Part shown: positions 26,218-34,514 of the stretch, in pieces
Position numbering within the stretch: the first letter of the stretch is position 1
Layout of the letters: each line of letters starts with the position of its first letter
Origin: DASYXZ01 sp035308965
GTDB lineage: Bacteria; Acidobacteriota; Terriglobia; UBA7540
Length of the DNA stretch: 64,000 nucleotides
Direction: 5' to 3'
NCBI GenBank assembly: GCA_035308965.1
Contig: DATGFN010000061.1
Coordinates: 1-64,000, forward strand
Program-made: the position numbers and the translations under genes
Notes under the pieces: model-generated
Database searches by the model: none
What the model saw: the letters and a program-made list of their open reading frames with translations, nothing else
Told to the model about the DNA's origin: nothing

Positions 26218-27678
26218 CTACACCTGCCCTTCAGCCAAATTGAAGGGGACCAACTGGTCCCCGGTGGGCTCTGCTCAGCAATACCACGGTTCATTCAAAT
26301 AGGGAATGCTGGCACGCGAAGCGCTCACCGGAAAGTCAGGTATGCCGTGGACGGAATCTCCCGCCATCGCATGAGCTAATTTCCAGACACTCGTAAAGAT
26401 GGCTCGTCGCGACTGCCCATCCTTTTCCCCGCTCCGAACCAGTTTTTGAATCTCCGCGCCAAGTTCATCCACGCGCGGGTCGGCGTTTGACCACGGGTAG
26501 ACCATCGCCGCCGGGTCGTACGGACCGCACATAGCGCGGATTTCCGCAAGTTCGAGCAATCTCGATTGCGCGGGAATCAGAAGGCGAATGGCCAACTGAA
26601 TGGGCGCGACGTTTTCCATCAAGTCCAATTCCACCAGGCGCGTTAGCAGGTTGCAATATCCTTCGAGCGTAGTCCAGGGCGTGAAAGGGATGAAGGTGGG
26701 GGAAATAGCCAGACCTAACTGGCGAAACATTTCGACAACCTGAACGAAGTCCGAATAGGTGTGTCCTTTGTCGAGGCGCGCGAGAATCGAGTTGTCCACG
26801 GACTCCACGGCGCTGGTGACGAAAATGCATCCTGTGTCGCGCAAGGGGGGCAGCAGCGCGGCGTGATTCAGCAGATGTTCAATCTTGATGGTCACATCGT
26901 AGGTGACTTCAGGATGTTGGCGATGCAACGCTGTGACAATATCAATGGCATGACGCGGGCCGTTGAAAAAATCCGGATCGCCAAAAGTGATGTGCTGCGC
27001 GCCTGCGGCCACCTGCCGCCGCACATCTTCCAAGACAATGTCGGCCTGAACCACACGGAACTGACCGTTATAAACCGGCACTACCGGACAGTGCCGGCAC
27101 AGGTGCTTGCACCCGCGGCTTGCTTCCGTATGGCCCACCGTGCGATGGCCGTCGCCCGGCCAGGTCAAATGGGCGTAACGCGCGAGGGGCGGCAAATCCG
27201 CGCGGTCAGGCACAATGAATTCCTGCCTTCCGAGCGAGACCACGGGTTCCGGTTGTGCGGACTTTAATCCGCCTCCATCCCGGTTCAAACGAATTCGTTC
27301 GAACGTGGAAACCAGGCCCTCTTCGAACTCTCCGCCAAGAATTGTTTGCGCGCCCAGGCTGCGAAAGTAGGCCTCATTTACGGGAGCATACAGTCCGTAA
27401 AAACACACGTGCGCGCGTGGATTGGCCTGTCGGATTTTGGGCAGCGCCGCGGCCGCCAGCCGCGCCGCCGTGTGCATGGGCACATAGAACGCAATCAGAT
27501 CGGCGGACCGGACCTGGTTCGCGTCCAGGCTGTGACGCGAAAGATCAGCGCACTCCACCTCCGCTCCCACGCGGCGCAGCCACGCGGCCGGCGACGCCAA
27601 GCCAAAGGGCTGGCGCCCCAGTTCGTAGGTCGAGATCAAGAGAACGCGAATGTGCTGGAGTTTATCGGTAAACGTCAC
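26218..27678 (-). CDS. B12-type radical SAM selenoprotein with C-terminal Cys-Sec-Ala-Glu-Pro tail
   Basis: Residues about 10-125 form a cobalamin-binding-like Rossmann domain, and Cys190, Cys194 and Cys197 (SRGCKHLCRHC) give the CX3CX2C cluster motif of radical SAM enzymes. The frame appears to end after NEPWYC at a UGA (26277-26275). Reading it as selenocysteine adds C-U-A-E-P and then TGDQLVPFNLAEGQV up to UAG at 26220-26218, 486 residues in all. A SECIS-like hairpin follows the UGA. I recall a family with CUAEP or CCAEP tails among radical SAM proteins; its chemistry is unknown to me. The GTG start overlaps the toxin stop. The downstream partner is the ATP-grasp gene. Confidence 0.85.
26245..26262 (-). 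promoter_or_regulatory. Bacterial SECIS-like hairpin
   Basis: Twelve nt after the UGA, GGGGACC (26262-26256) pairs perfectly with GGUCCCC (26251-26245) around the loop AGUU. The loop begins 19 nt after the UGA and has G at its second position. That lies within the spacing and loop rules known for bacterial SECIS elements. Confidence 0.8.
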
Positions 27679-27928
27679 TTCGGTGGCCCACGTGGAGTAC
27701 AGTTAACGATTTTTCCTGGTCGTTAATTTCGTAGACTACGCGGTAATCCCCCACTCGGAATCGCCAACCTTCGCGGCCACTCAACTTGAGGCACCCGCTT
27801 GGACGTGGGCTCTCGGCCAAGGCGCGGATTGCGTCACAAACACGGCCGAATGGTCGGGTGGGAAGTTCCGCCAACTCCTTTTGGGCGCGGGGCAGAAGAC
27901 CGAATAGCTCACTTGCGGTCTCGTTCAA
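27662..27928 (-). CDS. RelE/ParE-family toxin (start uncertain, possible frameshift)
   Basis: The 88-residue product has the RelE fold signature: LLPRAQKELAELP, CDAIRALAESPRPSGCLKLS, WRFRVGDYRVVYEINDQEKS and VLHVGHRSDVYR. RelE toxins cleave mRNA on the ribosome. The TTG at 27928 is the nearest usable start in this frame and overlaps the antitoxin by 20 bases. A normal GTG start coupled to the antitoxin stop (GTGAGCTATTCG, reading MSYS) is one base out of frame, so a 1-nt deletion near codon 5 is possible. The toxin end overlaps the radical SAM start by 17 bases. Confidence 0.75.
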   Translation of the reverse strand: MNETASELFGLLPRAQKELAELPTRPFGRVCDAIRALAESPRPSGCLKLSGREGWRFRVGDYRVVYEINDQEKSLTVLHVGHRSDVYR

Positions 27929-28112
27929 TTTCTCTAATCGCCCACTCGAATGGAATCGGCTTGTCGTGAGAAGATTTCGCTGCGTCGAAGGCCCGGATGG
28001 ATTCCAATTCTTCAAGATCGGCAAGGAGTTTTTGATACGCATCGTAATCCAGGAAAACTCCAACGCGTTTACCTTCGTCATCAACTACGTAACTTTGTTT
28101 GAAATTCTCCAT
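27909..28112 (-). CDS. Antitoxin of the RelE-type pair (Phd/RelB-like)
   Basis: A 67-residue protein: MENFKQSYVVDDEGKRVGVF, then LDYDAYQKLLADLEELESIR, and an acidic/basic C-terminal tail that would wrap the toxin. The N-terminal part is typical of Phd/YefM- or RelB-like DNA-binding antitoxins. It lies directly upstream of and overlaps the RelE frame. A promoter is seen at 28191-28220. The frame extends upstream but the ATG at 28112 fits the family length. Confidence 0.78.
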   Translation of the reverse strand: MENFKQSYVVDDEGKRVGVFLDYDAYQKLLADLEELESIRAFDAAKSSHDKPIPFEWAIREIERDRK

Positions 28113-28190
28113 CACGATTAACCCAAAAAGGAGGGTGATGGCCATTCGAGGCCCTTTAATCCATGGAAAGCCAGCGAGCCGCCACTTACA

Positions 28191-28220
28191 ATCATAACAG
28201 AGGGAACGGATGAGTCTCAA
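28191..28220 (-). promoter_or_regulatory. Promoter of the antitoxin-toxin-radical SAM-ATP-grasp unit
   Basis: On the minus strand TTGAGA (28220-28215) and TATGAT (28196-28191) are 18 bases apart. The predicted leader is about 75 nt to the antitoxin ATG. Confidence 0.5.
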
Positions 28221-28326
28221 TCCGTAAATTTCCATTGGGACTTTTCTTGATTTTTGCGCGTCCTCTCGATAACATGACGTTCCCCTGTGGGGCTGCACTT
28301 TCATGCGATCACGGGCAGGAGAGTCG

Positions 28327-28968
28327 ATGACTGATGGAAACACGGCGAAAAATCCCGGCCGGCGCGAGGCGCTGAAAAAGATTGCCTTGGGAGGAGTCTC
28401 AGCCGGGGCCGCCACCGCTTTCCCCATACTTGGCAATGGCGCGGTCCCACCCGCCATGGCGCGCGCGGCTCACCTGCACCCGGCGGGACCTGAAGCTTCG
28501 CCTGACCCGGATTGGAAGCCGCTCTTTCTGGATGCGCACGAAAATGAAACCGTGGAAGTTTTGACTGAGCTGATCATTCCCACCACCCAGACTCCTGGGG
28601 CGAAAGGCGCTCTGGTGAACCGGTTTATTGACCTGATGTTGAATGACGAAGACGCGGATAAAAAGAAGAGTTTCCTCCAGGGGCTTTCCTGGCTGGATGG
28701 GCGCTCGATGGCGCTCCATCAAAAGCCGTTTGTTGGCCTAACGCCGGACCAGCAGACCGCGCTGCTCACCTCCCTGGCCGATGCCGGGAATAAGAAGCCC
28801 GAGGACCAGCCTGGGGTCCGCTTTTTTATGGAAATAAAGGATTTGACGATTTTCGGCTATTATACATCTAAGATAGGGATGGAGCAGGAACTCGAATACG
28901 GCGGGGATGATTATCACACTGAGTTTCCGGGAGCCTGTAACCATCCTGAACATTTGAACGAGGGGTGA
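28327..28968 (+). CDS. Gluconate 2-dehydrogenase subunit 3-like Tat-exported protein
   Basis: The ATG at 28327 has AGGAG ahead. The N-terminus carries a twin-arginine signal, RREALKKIALGGVSAGAATA. The mature part has the subunit-3 features ENETVEVLTELIIPTTQTPG, LTPDQQTALLTSLA and FFMEIKDLTIFGYYTSKIGM. In known enzymes this subunit helps assemble and export a GMC flavoprotein that passes electrons to cytochrome c. Here a cytochrome c gene follows with the stop/start nearly overlapping, but no GMC gene is present, so the catalytic partner may be elsewhere. Confidence 0.87.
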   Translation: MTDGNTAKNPGRREALKKIALGGVSAGAATAFPILGNGAVPPAMARAAHLHPAGPEASPDPDWKPLFLDAHENETVEVLTELIIPTTQTPGAKGALVNRFIDLMLNDEDADKKKSFLQGLSWLDGRSMALHQKPFVGLTPDQQTALLTSLADAGNKKPEDQPGVRFFMEIKDLTIFGYYTSKIGMEQELEYGGDDYHTEFPGACNHPEHLNEG

Positions 28969-28976
28969 AAACATTT

Positions 28977-29324
28977 ATGAAACTTGGATTACGCATTGGC
29001 TCAATGTTGATTCTGGCGGGAGCGTTTGTGGCGATGCTTGGGTTTGCTTCCGCTCCTCCGCCACCTGATGATGCCGGGGACCTCTTTAAGTCCAAGTGTT
29101 CCATGTGCCACGGTCCCGATGGCAAGGGATTTTCCGCCATCAAAACACCGGATTTTACCGATCCGAAGTGGCAGGCGTCCAAGAAAGACGCGGAACTCAA
29201 GGACACGATTAAGAACGGAAAGAAAGACACCATGATGAAAGGATTTAGCGACAAATTGAGCGATGACGAAATTGGATCGCTGGTAAAGTATATTCGCTCG
29301 CTCAACCCGAGCAAGAAGAAGTAA
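28977..29324 (+). CDS. Exported monohaem cytochrome c
   Basis: A 115-residue protein with a signal peptide (MKLGLRIGSMLILAGAFVAM) and one haem c site, CSMCH, followed by GPDGKG. The likely axial Met lies in DTMMKGFSDKLSDDEIGSLV. It is a small periplasmic electron carrier. A GTG at 28965 overlapping the previous stop is an alternative start. It follows the subunit-3 gene directly and precedes a Gfo/Idh/MocA gene, suggesting one redox unit. Confidence 0.9.
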   Translation: MKLGLRIGSMLILAGAFVAMLGFASAPPPPDDAGDLFKSKCSMCHGPDGKGFSAIKTPDFTDPKWQASKKDAELKDTIKNGKKDTMMKGFSDKLSDDEIGSLVKYIRSLNPSKKK

Positions 29325-29505
29325 GTACCTCCCACCCTGTCGGTGGTGTCCGGGAACTTACCTGGGTTACAACAATTACATTGCCCAGTCTGGTCGCGCT
29401 GGCATATAGATTTTTATTTTTTCGATTCGACCGCACGAATTGCGAAGAGTCCGGCTCGATTTGCATCCTTCCAAAAGTCCCACCAACTTACGAAAGGAGT
29501 CATTC

Positions 29506-30606
29506 ATGGATCAGGTCCGCGTGGGCATTATCGGTTCCGCTTTTTCATCGAACATTCATGCTGAAGCGCTTCAGGAGGTTCCCGAAGCCTTGGTGGTGGC
29601 CGCGTGTTCGCCCAACAACACCCATGTCAAGAGTTTCGCGCGCAAGTGGAATATTCCTGCGACATTCACCGATTTCCGCAAACTGATGGACCGCAGGGAT
29701 ATTGACGTGGTGGTGGTGGGCATCCCCAATGACTTGCATCGCGCCGTGGTGGAATCCGCTGCCGCCGCAGGCAAGCACATCATTCTTGAAAAGCCCATTG
29801 CCCACACGCTGGCGGACGCGGACGCCATCCTCGCCGCCACGCGGAAACATGGCGTGAAGTTGATGTACGCGGAGACGATTTGTTTCTCGCCCAAATACGT
29901 TCGCGCAAAAAAGCTGGTGGAAGAAGGCGCCATCGGAAAACTCTATATGGTGAAGCAAGGCGAAAAGCATTCCGGGCCGCACTCCGATTGGTTCTATGAT
30001 GTCCGGCGCTCGGGCGGCGGATCCATCATGGACATGGGCTGCCATGGCATCGAGTGGGCGCGCTGGATGTACGGCAAGCCGAAACCCAAAAGCGTAGTTG
30101 CCCACTGCCAGCGCGTGCTGCACACCCAGCGGACAAAAGGGGAAGACAATTCCGTGATCATCCTCGAATTCGAGGGCGGCGCCACCGCCTTGATTGAAAA
30201 CAGTTGGGCCAAGCACGGAGGCATGGACGATCGCATTGAGCTATATGGGAACGAGGGCGTGATTTATTGCGATCTGCTCCACGGCAGCTCGATGGAAACG
30301 TACAGCGCCAAAGGCTATGGATATGCCGTGGAGAAATCGGGCGGAACCCGTGGGTGGACGTTCACTGTTTTTGAGGAAGCGCACATCTATGGCTTCCCTC
30401 ACGAGATGCGCCACTTCATTCAGTGTGTGGTGAATAACAAGCCGCCCCGGGAATCAGGCGAGGATGGCAGGGCGACTCTCGAAATTATTTATGCCGCCTA
30501 CGAATCCGCGGGCACGGGAAAGAAAATCACCTGGCCGTACAAACCCAAACATCCGGGAGAAGTTCCGGTGAACGCGTGGCTGAAGAAATCAGGGGTTAGG
30601 AATTAG
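29506..30606 (+). CDS. Gfo/Idh/MocA-family sugar oxidoreductase
   Basis: The ATG at 29506 has AAGGAG ahead. The 366-residue protein has the NAD(P) site VRVGIIGSAFSSN, the EKP motif (ILEKPIAHTLADAD) and the C-terminal alpha/beta substrate domain with SGGGSIMDMGCHGIEWARWM. Members oxidise sugar or inositol hydroxyls or reduce the keto product. Position after the subunit-3 and cytochrome genes suggests glycoside or keto-sugar metabolism (inference). No Tat signal is visible, so it is probably cytoplasmic. Confidence 0.9.
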   Translation: MDQVRVGIIGSAFSSNIHAEALQEVPEALVVAACSPNNTHVKSFARKWNIPATFTDFRKLMDRRDIDVVVVGIPNDLHRAVVESAAAAGKHIILEKPIAHTLADADAILAATRKHGVKLMYAETICFSPKYVRAKKLVEEGAIGKLYMVKQGEKHSGPHSDWFYDVRRSGGGSIMDMGCHGIEWARWMYGKPKPKSVVAHCQRVLHTQRTKGEDNSVIILEFEGGATALIENSWAKHGGMDDRIELYGNEGVIYCDLLHGSSMETYSAKGYGYAVEKSGGTRGWTFTVFEEAHIYGFPHEMRHFIQCVVNNKPPRESGEDGRATLEIIYAAYESAGTGKKITWPYKPKHPGEVPVNAWLKKSGVRN

Positions 30607-30683
30607 AGGTCGCGAACCAGGAATCGGATAATAGTTCCAAAAATGCTCGGACGAAGCGGTGGATTCATTTGTGAGGTTTGCTT

Positions 30684-31112
30684 ATGAGTGATGATCGAAA
30701 GTATCGCCAAAGGGGCTATCAGGACTCGGGCCGGGACCGGCCCGAGAAGCGGGCCGGTCAGTCGCAAGGCCCCAAACCCGAGCGCTTCGGCCCCAAGACG
30801 CCGGCGCTGACCGGGTCCCACTCCGTCTCGCGTTGCGGCGGGTGCGGCGTAATCCTTCCCGCTGATTTCGACCCTTGGAGCAAATGCCCTAAGTGCGGGT
30901 TCGAACTCCATAGTTGTAAACAGTGCGCGTATTTTGATACCTCCAGCCGATGGGAGTGCTCGCAACCCATCATTGCGCGTGTGGAGAAAAAGGACGCGCG
31001 CAACCAGTGCACATATTACGAAGTACGGGTCACCGTGGAAAAGCAAACCAAACCAAGCGCCGCCCGCCCCGACGATCCCCGCGCAGCCTTCGAAAACCTG
31101 TTCAAGAAATAA
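30684..31112 (+). CDS. Zinc-ribbon protein of unknown function
   Basis: A 142-residue protein. A disordered, charged N-terminus (about 1-48) precedes a cysteine-rich core: CGGC, CPKC, CKQC and two later single Cys (WECSQP, NQCTYY), enough for two zinc sites. The C-terminus ends RAAFENLFKK. The rubredoxin-like spacing suggests a metal-binding or rRNA/protein-binding role. No enzyme is recognised. It appears monocistronic after the Gfo/Idh gene. Confidence 0.8.
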   Translation: MSDDRKYRQRGYQDSGRDRPEKRAGQSQGPKPERFGPKTPALTGSHSVSRCGGCGVILPADFDPWSKCPKCGFELHSCKQCAYFDTSSRWECSQPIIARVEKKDARNQCTYYEVRVTVEKQTKPSAARPDDPRAAFENLFKK

Positions 31113-31397
31113 TTGGCTTTTGTCACATCAGTGAGCGCGCCCTATATCCCTGAACACAGTGAAGGGTGTCTTTCATTTTTCGGGGAAATTGTGTCGGTCA
31201 TTCGTACGCGGGTCGAGTCACCCAATTCTTGCGTTTTAATCGGGAAAGGCGTATACAGGCGGTTAGCTGACACGTTGGTTACGACTTTATGCCCTAGGCC
31301 TCAATTTGGCAAGCGCTCCATTGCAGCATCTGTCAACCACCTGCATTGGCGTGCGTTTCACCAGGGCAATTCAAAATAGATAGTACGGAGGCTGTTA

Positions 31398-32234
31398 GTG
31401 GTGGTCAAGAATCGCCGTCACAGAGCAACCGAAGGGGTCAGGAGGGGCAGAGTGTTCCGGCCTCTCTTGCTGGCTTTCGTGATAGTTTCGTCTTCCTTGC
31501 CTGCCGCTGCGAAAAAGAAAGATCAGCCGCCCGACCCAGCTTGGGCAGGGATAACCGCCAGAGGACGAATGCTGGCGGAATATGACGTTGCATCGTGGCA
31601 TGCGACCGACACAGTACTGGCCTTGAATCCTGCAAAGGGGAGCACTACGGGCTATATCGCGAAGAGAACTGATGCAGGATGGATAGTTGTATTTGGACGG
31701 CTCAACGAAGCAAACGACAAGTACCTTATCGCCTTTCAAGCAAATCAAGGGGCTTCTCCCACGGAATTCAATGCAACCGAGAACTCTCCGCTTCAAGAGG
31801 ATACGGGCTTTTTCTTTTTGGCGGCTAAAGCCCTCGATGTTTGTAAACACGACTTTCGGGGGGAGAAACGCCCGTACAACACCGCCGTCCTCCCGGCGGA
31901 ATCGGGTCAGATGTATGTTTACATTTACCCTGCCCAGACCACGACGGGCATTTATCCGCTTGGCGGAGACGTTCGCTACCTAGTGTCTGCCGACGGCATG
32001 GGCATACTCGAAAAACGGCAATTGCATAAGACTATCTTGGAAATGAATTTTTCAAGAAACTCAGCTCCCGGAAAAATAGTCGGTGGTTCACATTCGCATG
32101 TACTCAGTGACGTACCTGAGGATACCGATGTGTTTTACGTTTTAACTAGGAAGCCTTCAATCCCTGAATTTATCGGAGCTGGGAAACGGGTTTACTCAAT
32201 TCTCGTGGATGGAACTATCACGATTGTGAAATAG
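31398..32234 (+). CDS. Secreted hypothetical protein (278 aa)
   Basis: GTG start with GGAGG 7 nt upstream. The basic N-terminus leads into a signal peptide (FRPLLLAFVIVSSSLPAAAK). The mature domain contains TGYIAKRTDAGWIVVFGRLN and MYVYIYPAQTTTGIYPLGGD, giving a beta-rich protein with one Cys (DVCKHD) and no recognised catalytic motif. I do not recognise the family. The upstream 285 bp (31113-31397) shows nothing definite. Confidence 0.7.
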   Translation: MVVKNRRHRATEGVRRGRVFRPLLLAFVIVSSSLPAAAKKKDQPPDPAWAGITARGRMLAEYDVASWHATDTVLALNPAKGSTTGYIAKRTDAGWIVVFGRLNEANDKYLIAFQANQGASPTEFNATENSPLQEDTGFFFLAAKALDVCKHDFRGEKRPYNTAVLPAESGQMYVYIYPAQTTTGIYPLGGDVRYLVSADGMGILEKRQLHKTILEMNFSRNSAPGKIVGGSHSHVLSDVPEDTDVFYVLTRKPSIPEFIGAGKRVYSILVDGTITIVK

Positions 32235-32451
32235 GGGCCTGTAACAGTTATTTGTTTTCTGTCTGCGGATGGCCAATTTTTCGCGTAAACCTTCTCGCCC
32301 CTCCTGTGTAATGAGCCGAACACTCCCAATTCTAAACACCTTACACTCGTCATTCGCCTTGAGGTCTGCTGCCACACCCCTCCCACTCCGATTTCGAAAT
32401 CCAATATTTACTGTATTTTGCGCCAAGGATAAAAAACTCAATAAAAAACAC

Positions 32452-32480
32452 TTGACAACTTAAGAAAATCAATTTATAAG
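32452..32480 (+). promoter_or_regulatory. Strong sigma70-type promoter before the DUF2089 operon
   Basis: TTGACA (32452-32457) and TATAAG (32475-32480) are 17 bases apart in an AT-rich tract. The transcript would start near 32487, about 32 nt before the ATG at 32519. Confidence 0.7.
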
Positions 32481-32518
32481 TTTAGTATATTGATCCTAGA
32501 AGGCATGGAGTCTTAAAA

Positions 32519-32905
32519 ATGTCAACGGAACCAAAGGCGACGGCAGATTGGCAGGAGTTAACTAAGTTGACCCAGGGCCGGTCAATTGTAGTTGAGCGCG
32601 TGCGACTGACCGAAAAGGACATTGCCATCGAAGGGTCGTTCGAACTTCCTCAACTCGCCAGGCTGAATATCGAGGATCAGATTTTTATCATCGCCTTCGT
32701 CCGCAGCCACGGATCGATCAAAGATATGGAGCAAGTTTTCGGTGTAAGTTATCCCACCATCAAAGCGCGGCTCAATCGCATTGCCGGGAGCCTGGAATTT
32801 GTGGATACAAATCCCACGCCTTCCCAGGCGGAAATTCTAGACCGTCTCAAGTGCGGCGAGATCGACGCTCAGGCCGCCATCGCGCAGATGGAGGCCTTGA
32901 AATGA
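32519..32905 (+). CDS. DUF2089-family HTH protein
   Basis: A 128-residue protein. The central block LARLNIEDQIFIIAFVRSHGS, KDMEQVFGVSYPTIKARLNR is a helix-turn-helix typical of DUF2089. The C-terminal AEILDRLKCGEIDAQAAIAQ is a SHOCT-like helical tail. It is probably a transcription regulator of the operon. Its stop overlaps the next start as ATGA, so the following membrane protein is translationally coupled. Confidence 0.85.
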   Translation: MSTEPKATADWQELTKLTQGRSIVVERVRLTEKDIAIEGSFELPQLARLNIEDQIFIIAFVRSHGSIKDMEQVFGVSYPTIKARLNRIAGSLEFVDTNPTPSQAEILDRLKCGEIDAQAAIAQMEALK

Positions 32906-33162
32906 TACCGGCCTCATCCACAGCGGCATTTCCAATCAGACGCAGGCGGCGCTTCCCTTTTTGGATTCCGATATTGCCGGTATGGCTGTTGACCCTGCCG
33001 ATTGTATTAATGCTTGCCCCACTGGTTCTTATAGCTTGCTTGTACTTGAGAGTCCCGCCCTTTCACGGGGTGGCGGTTTACTGGCAGCTTTTCAATTCCC
33101 TTCGCTGCCTGCGCATTGAGGTGAATGATCCGCGCGCGTCGACATCCATCAGAATTTTTTAG
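32902..33162 (+). CDS. Small membrane protein (86 aa) coupled to DUF2089 gene
   Basis: It begins at ATG 32902, which overlaps the preceding stop. A basic N-terminus (RRRRRFPF) is followed by two membrane helices between about residues 19 and 50 (FWIPILPVWLLTLPIVLMLA, then a short second span). It is too short to be an enzyme. It probably anchors or senses at the membrane for the flanking regulators. Confidence 0.75.
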   Translation: MIPASSTAAFPIRRRRRFPFWIPILPVWLLTLPIVLMLAPLVLIACLYLRVPPFHGVAVYWQLFNSLRCLRIEVNDPRASTSIRIF

Positions 33163-33170
33163 GAGGAACT

Positions 33171-33608
33171 ATGAATGAAAATCGCAAACGAATTCTCGAT
33201 ATGCTGGCGGCCGGTCAGATAAACCCCGAGCAGGCGGAGCGTCTGATCGCCGCGCTGGAGAAGGAAACGCCCGCTCCACAAGCAGGCGCCAATACTGAGC
33301 CGCGCTCATCAGCCTGGCCCAAGTATCTTCGAGTGGTGGTCGAAGCCGAGGAGGGTCACCACGCCAACGGTCCGGCCAAGGTGAACGTTCGCGTACCTTT
33401 CCAATTGCTGCGCGCCGGAGTAAAGCTGGCCAGCATAATACCACCCCAGGCGCGCATGAAGGTCAACGACGCGCTGCACGAACATGGAATTGAACTCGAT
33501 TTGAACCAGATCAAACCCGAGAATCTTGAGGAAGTGATTTACCAGCTCAAGGACTTTACTGTGGACATCGACGACAAGAAGAATAAGGTGAGGGTATTTT
33601 GCGAGTGA
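33171..33608 (+). CDS. SHOCT-like N-terminus plus YvlB/LiaX-like domain protein
   Basis: AGGAGG precedes the ATG. Residues 1-30 (RKRILDMLAAGQINPEQAER, LIAALEKE) form a SHOCT-like helical pair also seen in LiaX/YvlB-type envelope-stress proteins. The remainder (YLRVVVEAEEGHHANGPAKV, then VPFQLLRAGVKL) resembles their C-terminal acidic/beta part. It is the third gene of a DUF2089-membrane-SHOCT operon, an arrangement associated with envelope stress responses (family inference). Confidence 0.78.
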   Translation: MNENRKRILDMLAAGQINPEQAERLIAALEKETPAPQAGANTEPRSSAWPKYLRVVVEAEEGHHANGPAKVNVRVPFQLLRAGVKLASIIPPQARMKVNDALHEHGIELDLNQIKPENLEEVIYQLKDFTVDIDDKKNKVRVFCE

Positions 33609-33706
33609 AAGATGGGCTTGAGGTATAGCCGCTTGCTGCGAACGGCGGCCTTTAGCATGAACGAGCGATTGGAGCTTTACTGCAAACTCGCCCTCGGAGG
33701 GCTTTG

Positions 33707-33853
33707 ATGGAATTCCTGCTCTAAGCCTATATCGTTCCTCTCAGTGCATTCGTGGCGGTCGTCTGCTTGTTGGCCCTGTTCACTAAAAAGCGCGACCACC
33801 TGGAAGGGGCTCTGAAAGCGTCTGCTCGAAGAGCCCCCCGCTTAGACAGGTGA
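33707..33853 (+). pseudogene. Tiny membrane-protein gene broken by an in-frame TAA
   Basis: ATG 33707 (GGAGGG ahead) reads MEFLL, then TAA (33722-33724). The same frame continues with AYIVPLSAFVAVVCLLALFT, KKRDHLEGALKASA to TGA at 33851. Apart from codon 6 this would be a 48-residue single-span protein with a basic inside segment. The hydrophobic run and stop-free frame suggest a recently broken small protein, though chance is possible. Confidence 0.4.
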
Positions 33854-33906
33854 TGGTACGGACCGCCCAGCCGCAACACGCACGCACGATTGGTGGCCCT
33901 GAAGGG

Positions 33907-34197
33907 TTACTTATCTCTGTTTTTGTTGGCGGCCTCGGCTGCTTCCTTGATTTCCTTATCCGCTTGCTCCAGCAAATCCTTGGCTTTTTGGGCGTGGCCT
34001 TCCATATCAAATTCGTTGGCATCCTGTGCTCTCTTGATACTTTCGAAGGCATTCTGGATAGCGCGCTGAGCCTGATTGAGATTTGGATGGAGCTTCTTGC
34101 TCGTGTTTACCCTGGGCCTATCTTGAGCGTAAAGCATACTGGCGCAAAGGAACGCCGCAACTAACAAGGCTCGAAATGACAGATTTTTTCGCATCAT
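33907..34197 (-). CDS. Exported small helical protein
   Basis: The start is taken at ATG 34197 (GGAGG ahead). A signal peptide (MMRKNLSFRALLVAAFLCAS, cleaved near AQD) leads into a mostly helical acidic/basic mature part, LHPNLNQAQRAIQNAFESIK, with AQKAKDLLEQADKEIKEA. The repeat-like helices and His residues recall SmbP-type small metal-binding proteins, but likeness is weak. Convergent to nothing; upstream and divergent from ffh. Confidence 0.75.
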   Translation of the reverse strand: MMRKNLSFRALLVAAFLCASMLYAQDRPRVNTSKKLHPNLNQAQRAIQNAFESIKRAQDANEFDMEGHAQKAKDLLEQADKEIKEAAEAANKNRDK

Positions 34198-34514
34198 CTT
34201 ATCCTCCATAAGGTGAATTAATCAAAATTGGTCTGTTAATCCCGGACGCGCCATACCATACACCCAACCAGGGCTGTTTGCAACCGCGTGTCACAGTTTT
34301 TTGTTGGGACCAATAATCATGCGATTTGCTCCCCCTTTCAAGCACTTACCCTTCAACCCCACAGGGGGATACCATGTACCTTTCCAATCCCAGTGGCGAG
34401 CTTTCCTTGACTTCCACGCACGCGGACCATACAATAAATCGTTCAGCTAATTGGGTTTTTAGAGGGCTGGACGTGAGCCCGGGGGAGGAATCTGCCCGCC
34501 GGTCGCAGGTTCAT

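Noticed and set aside
34326..34514. N-terminal extension of Ffh
   Set aside because: The extra 63 residues are not part of the family, which begins at the ATG at 34515.
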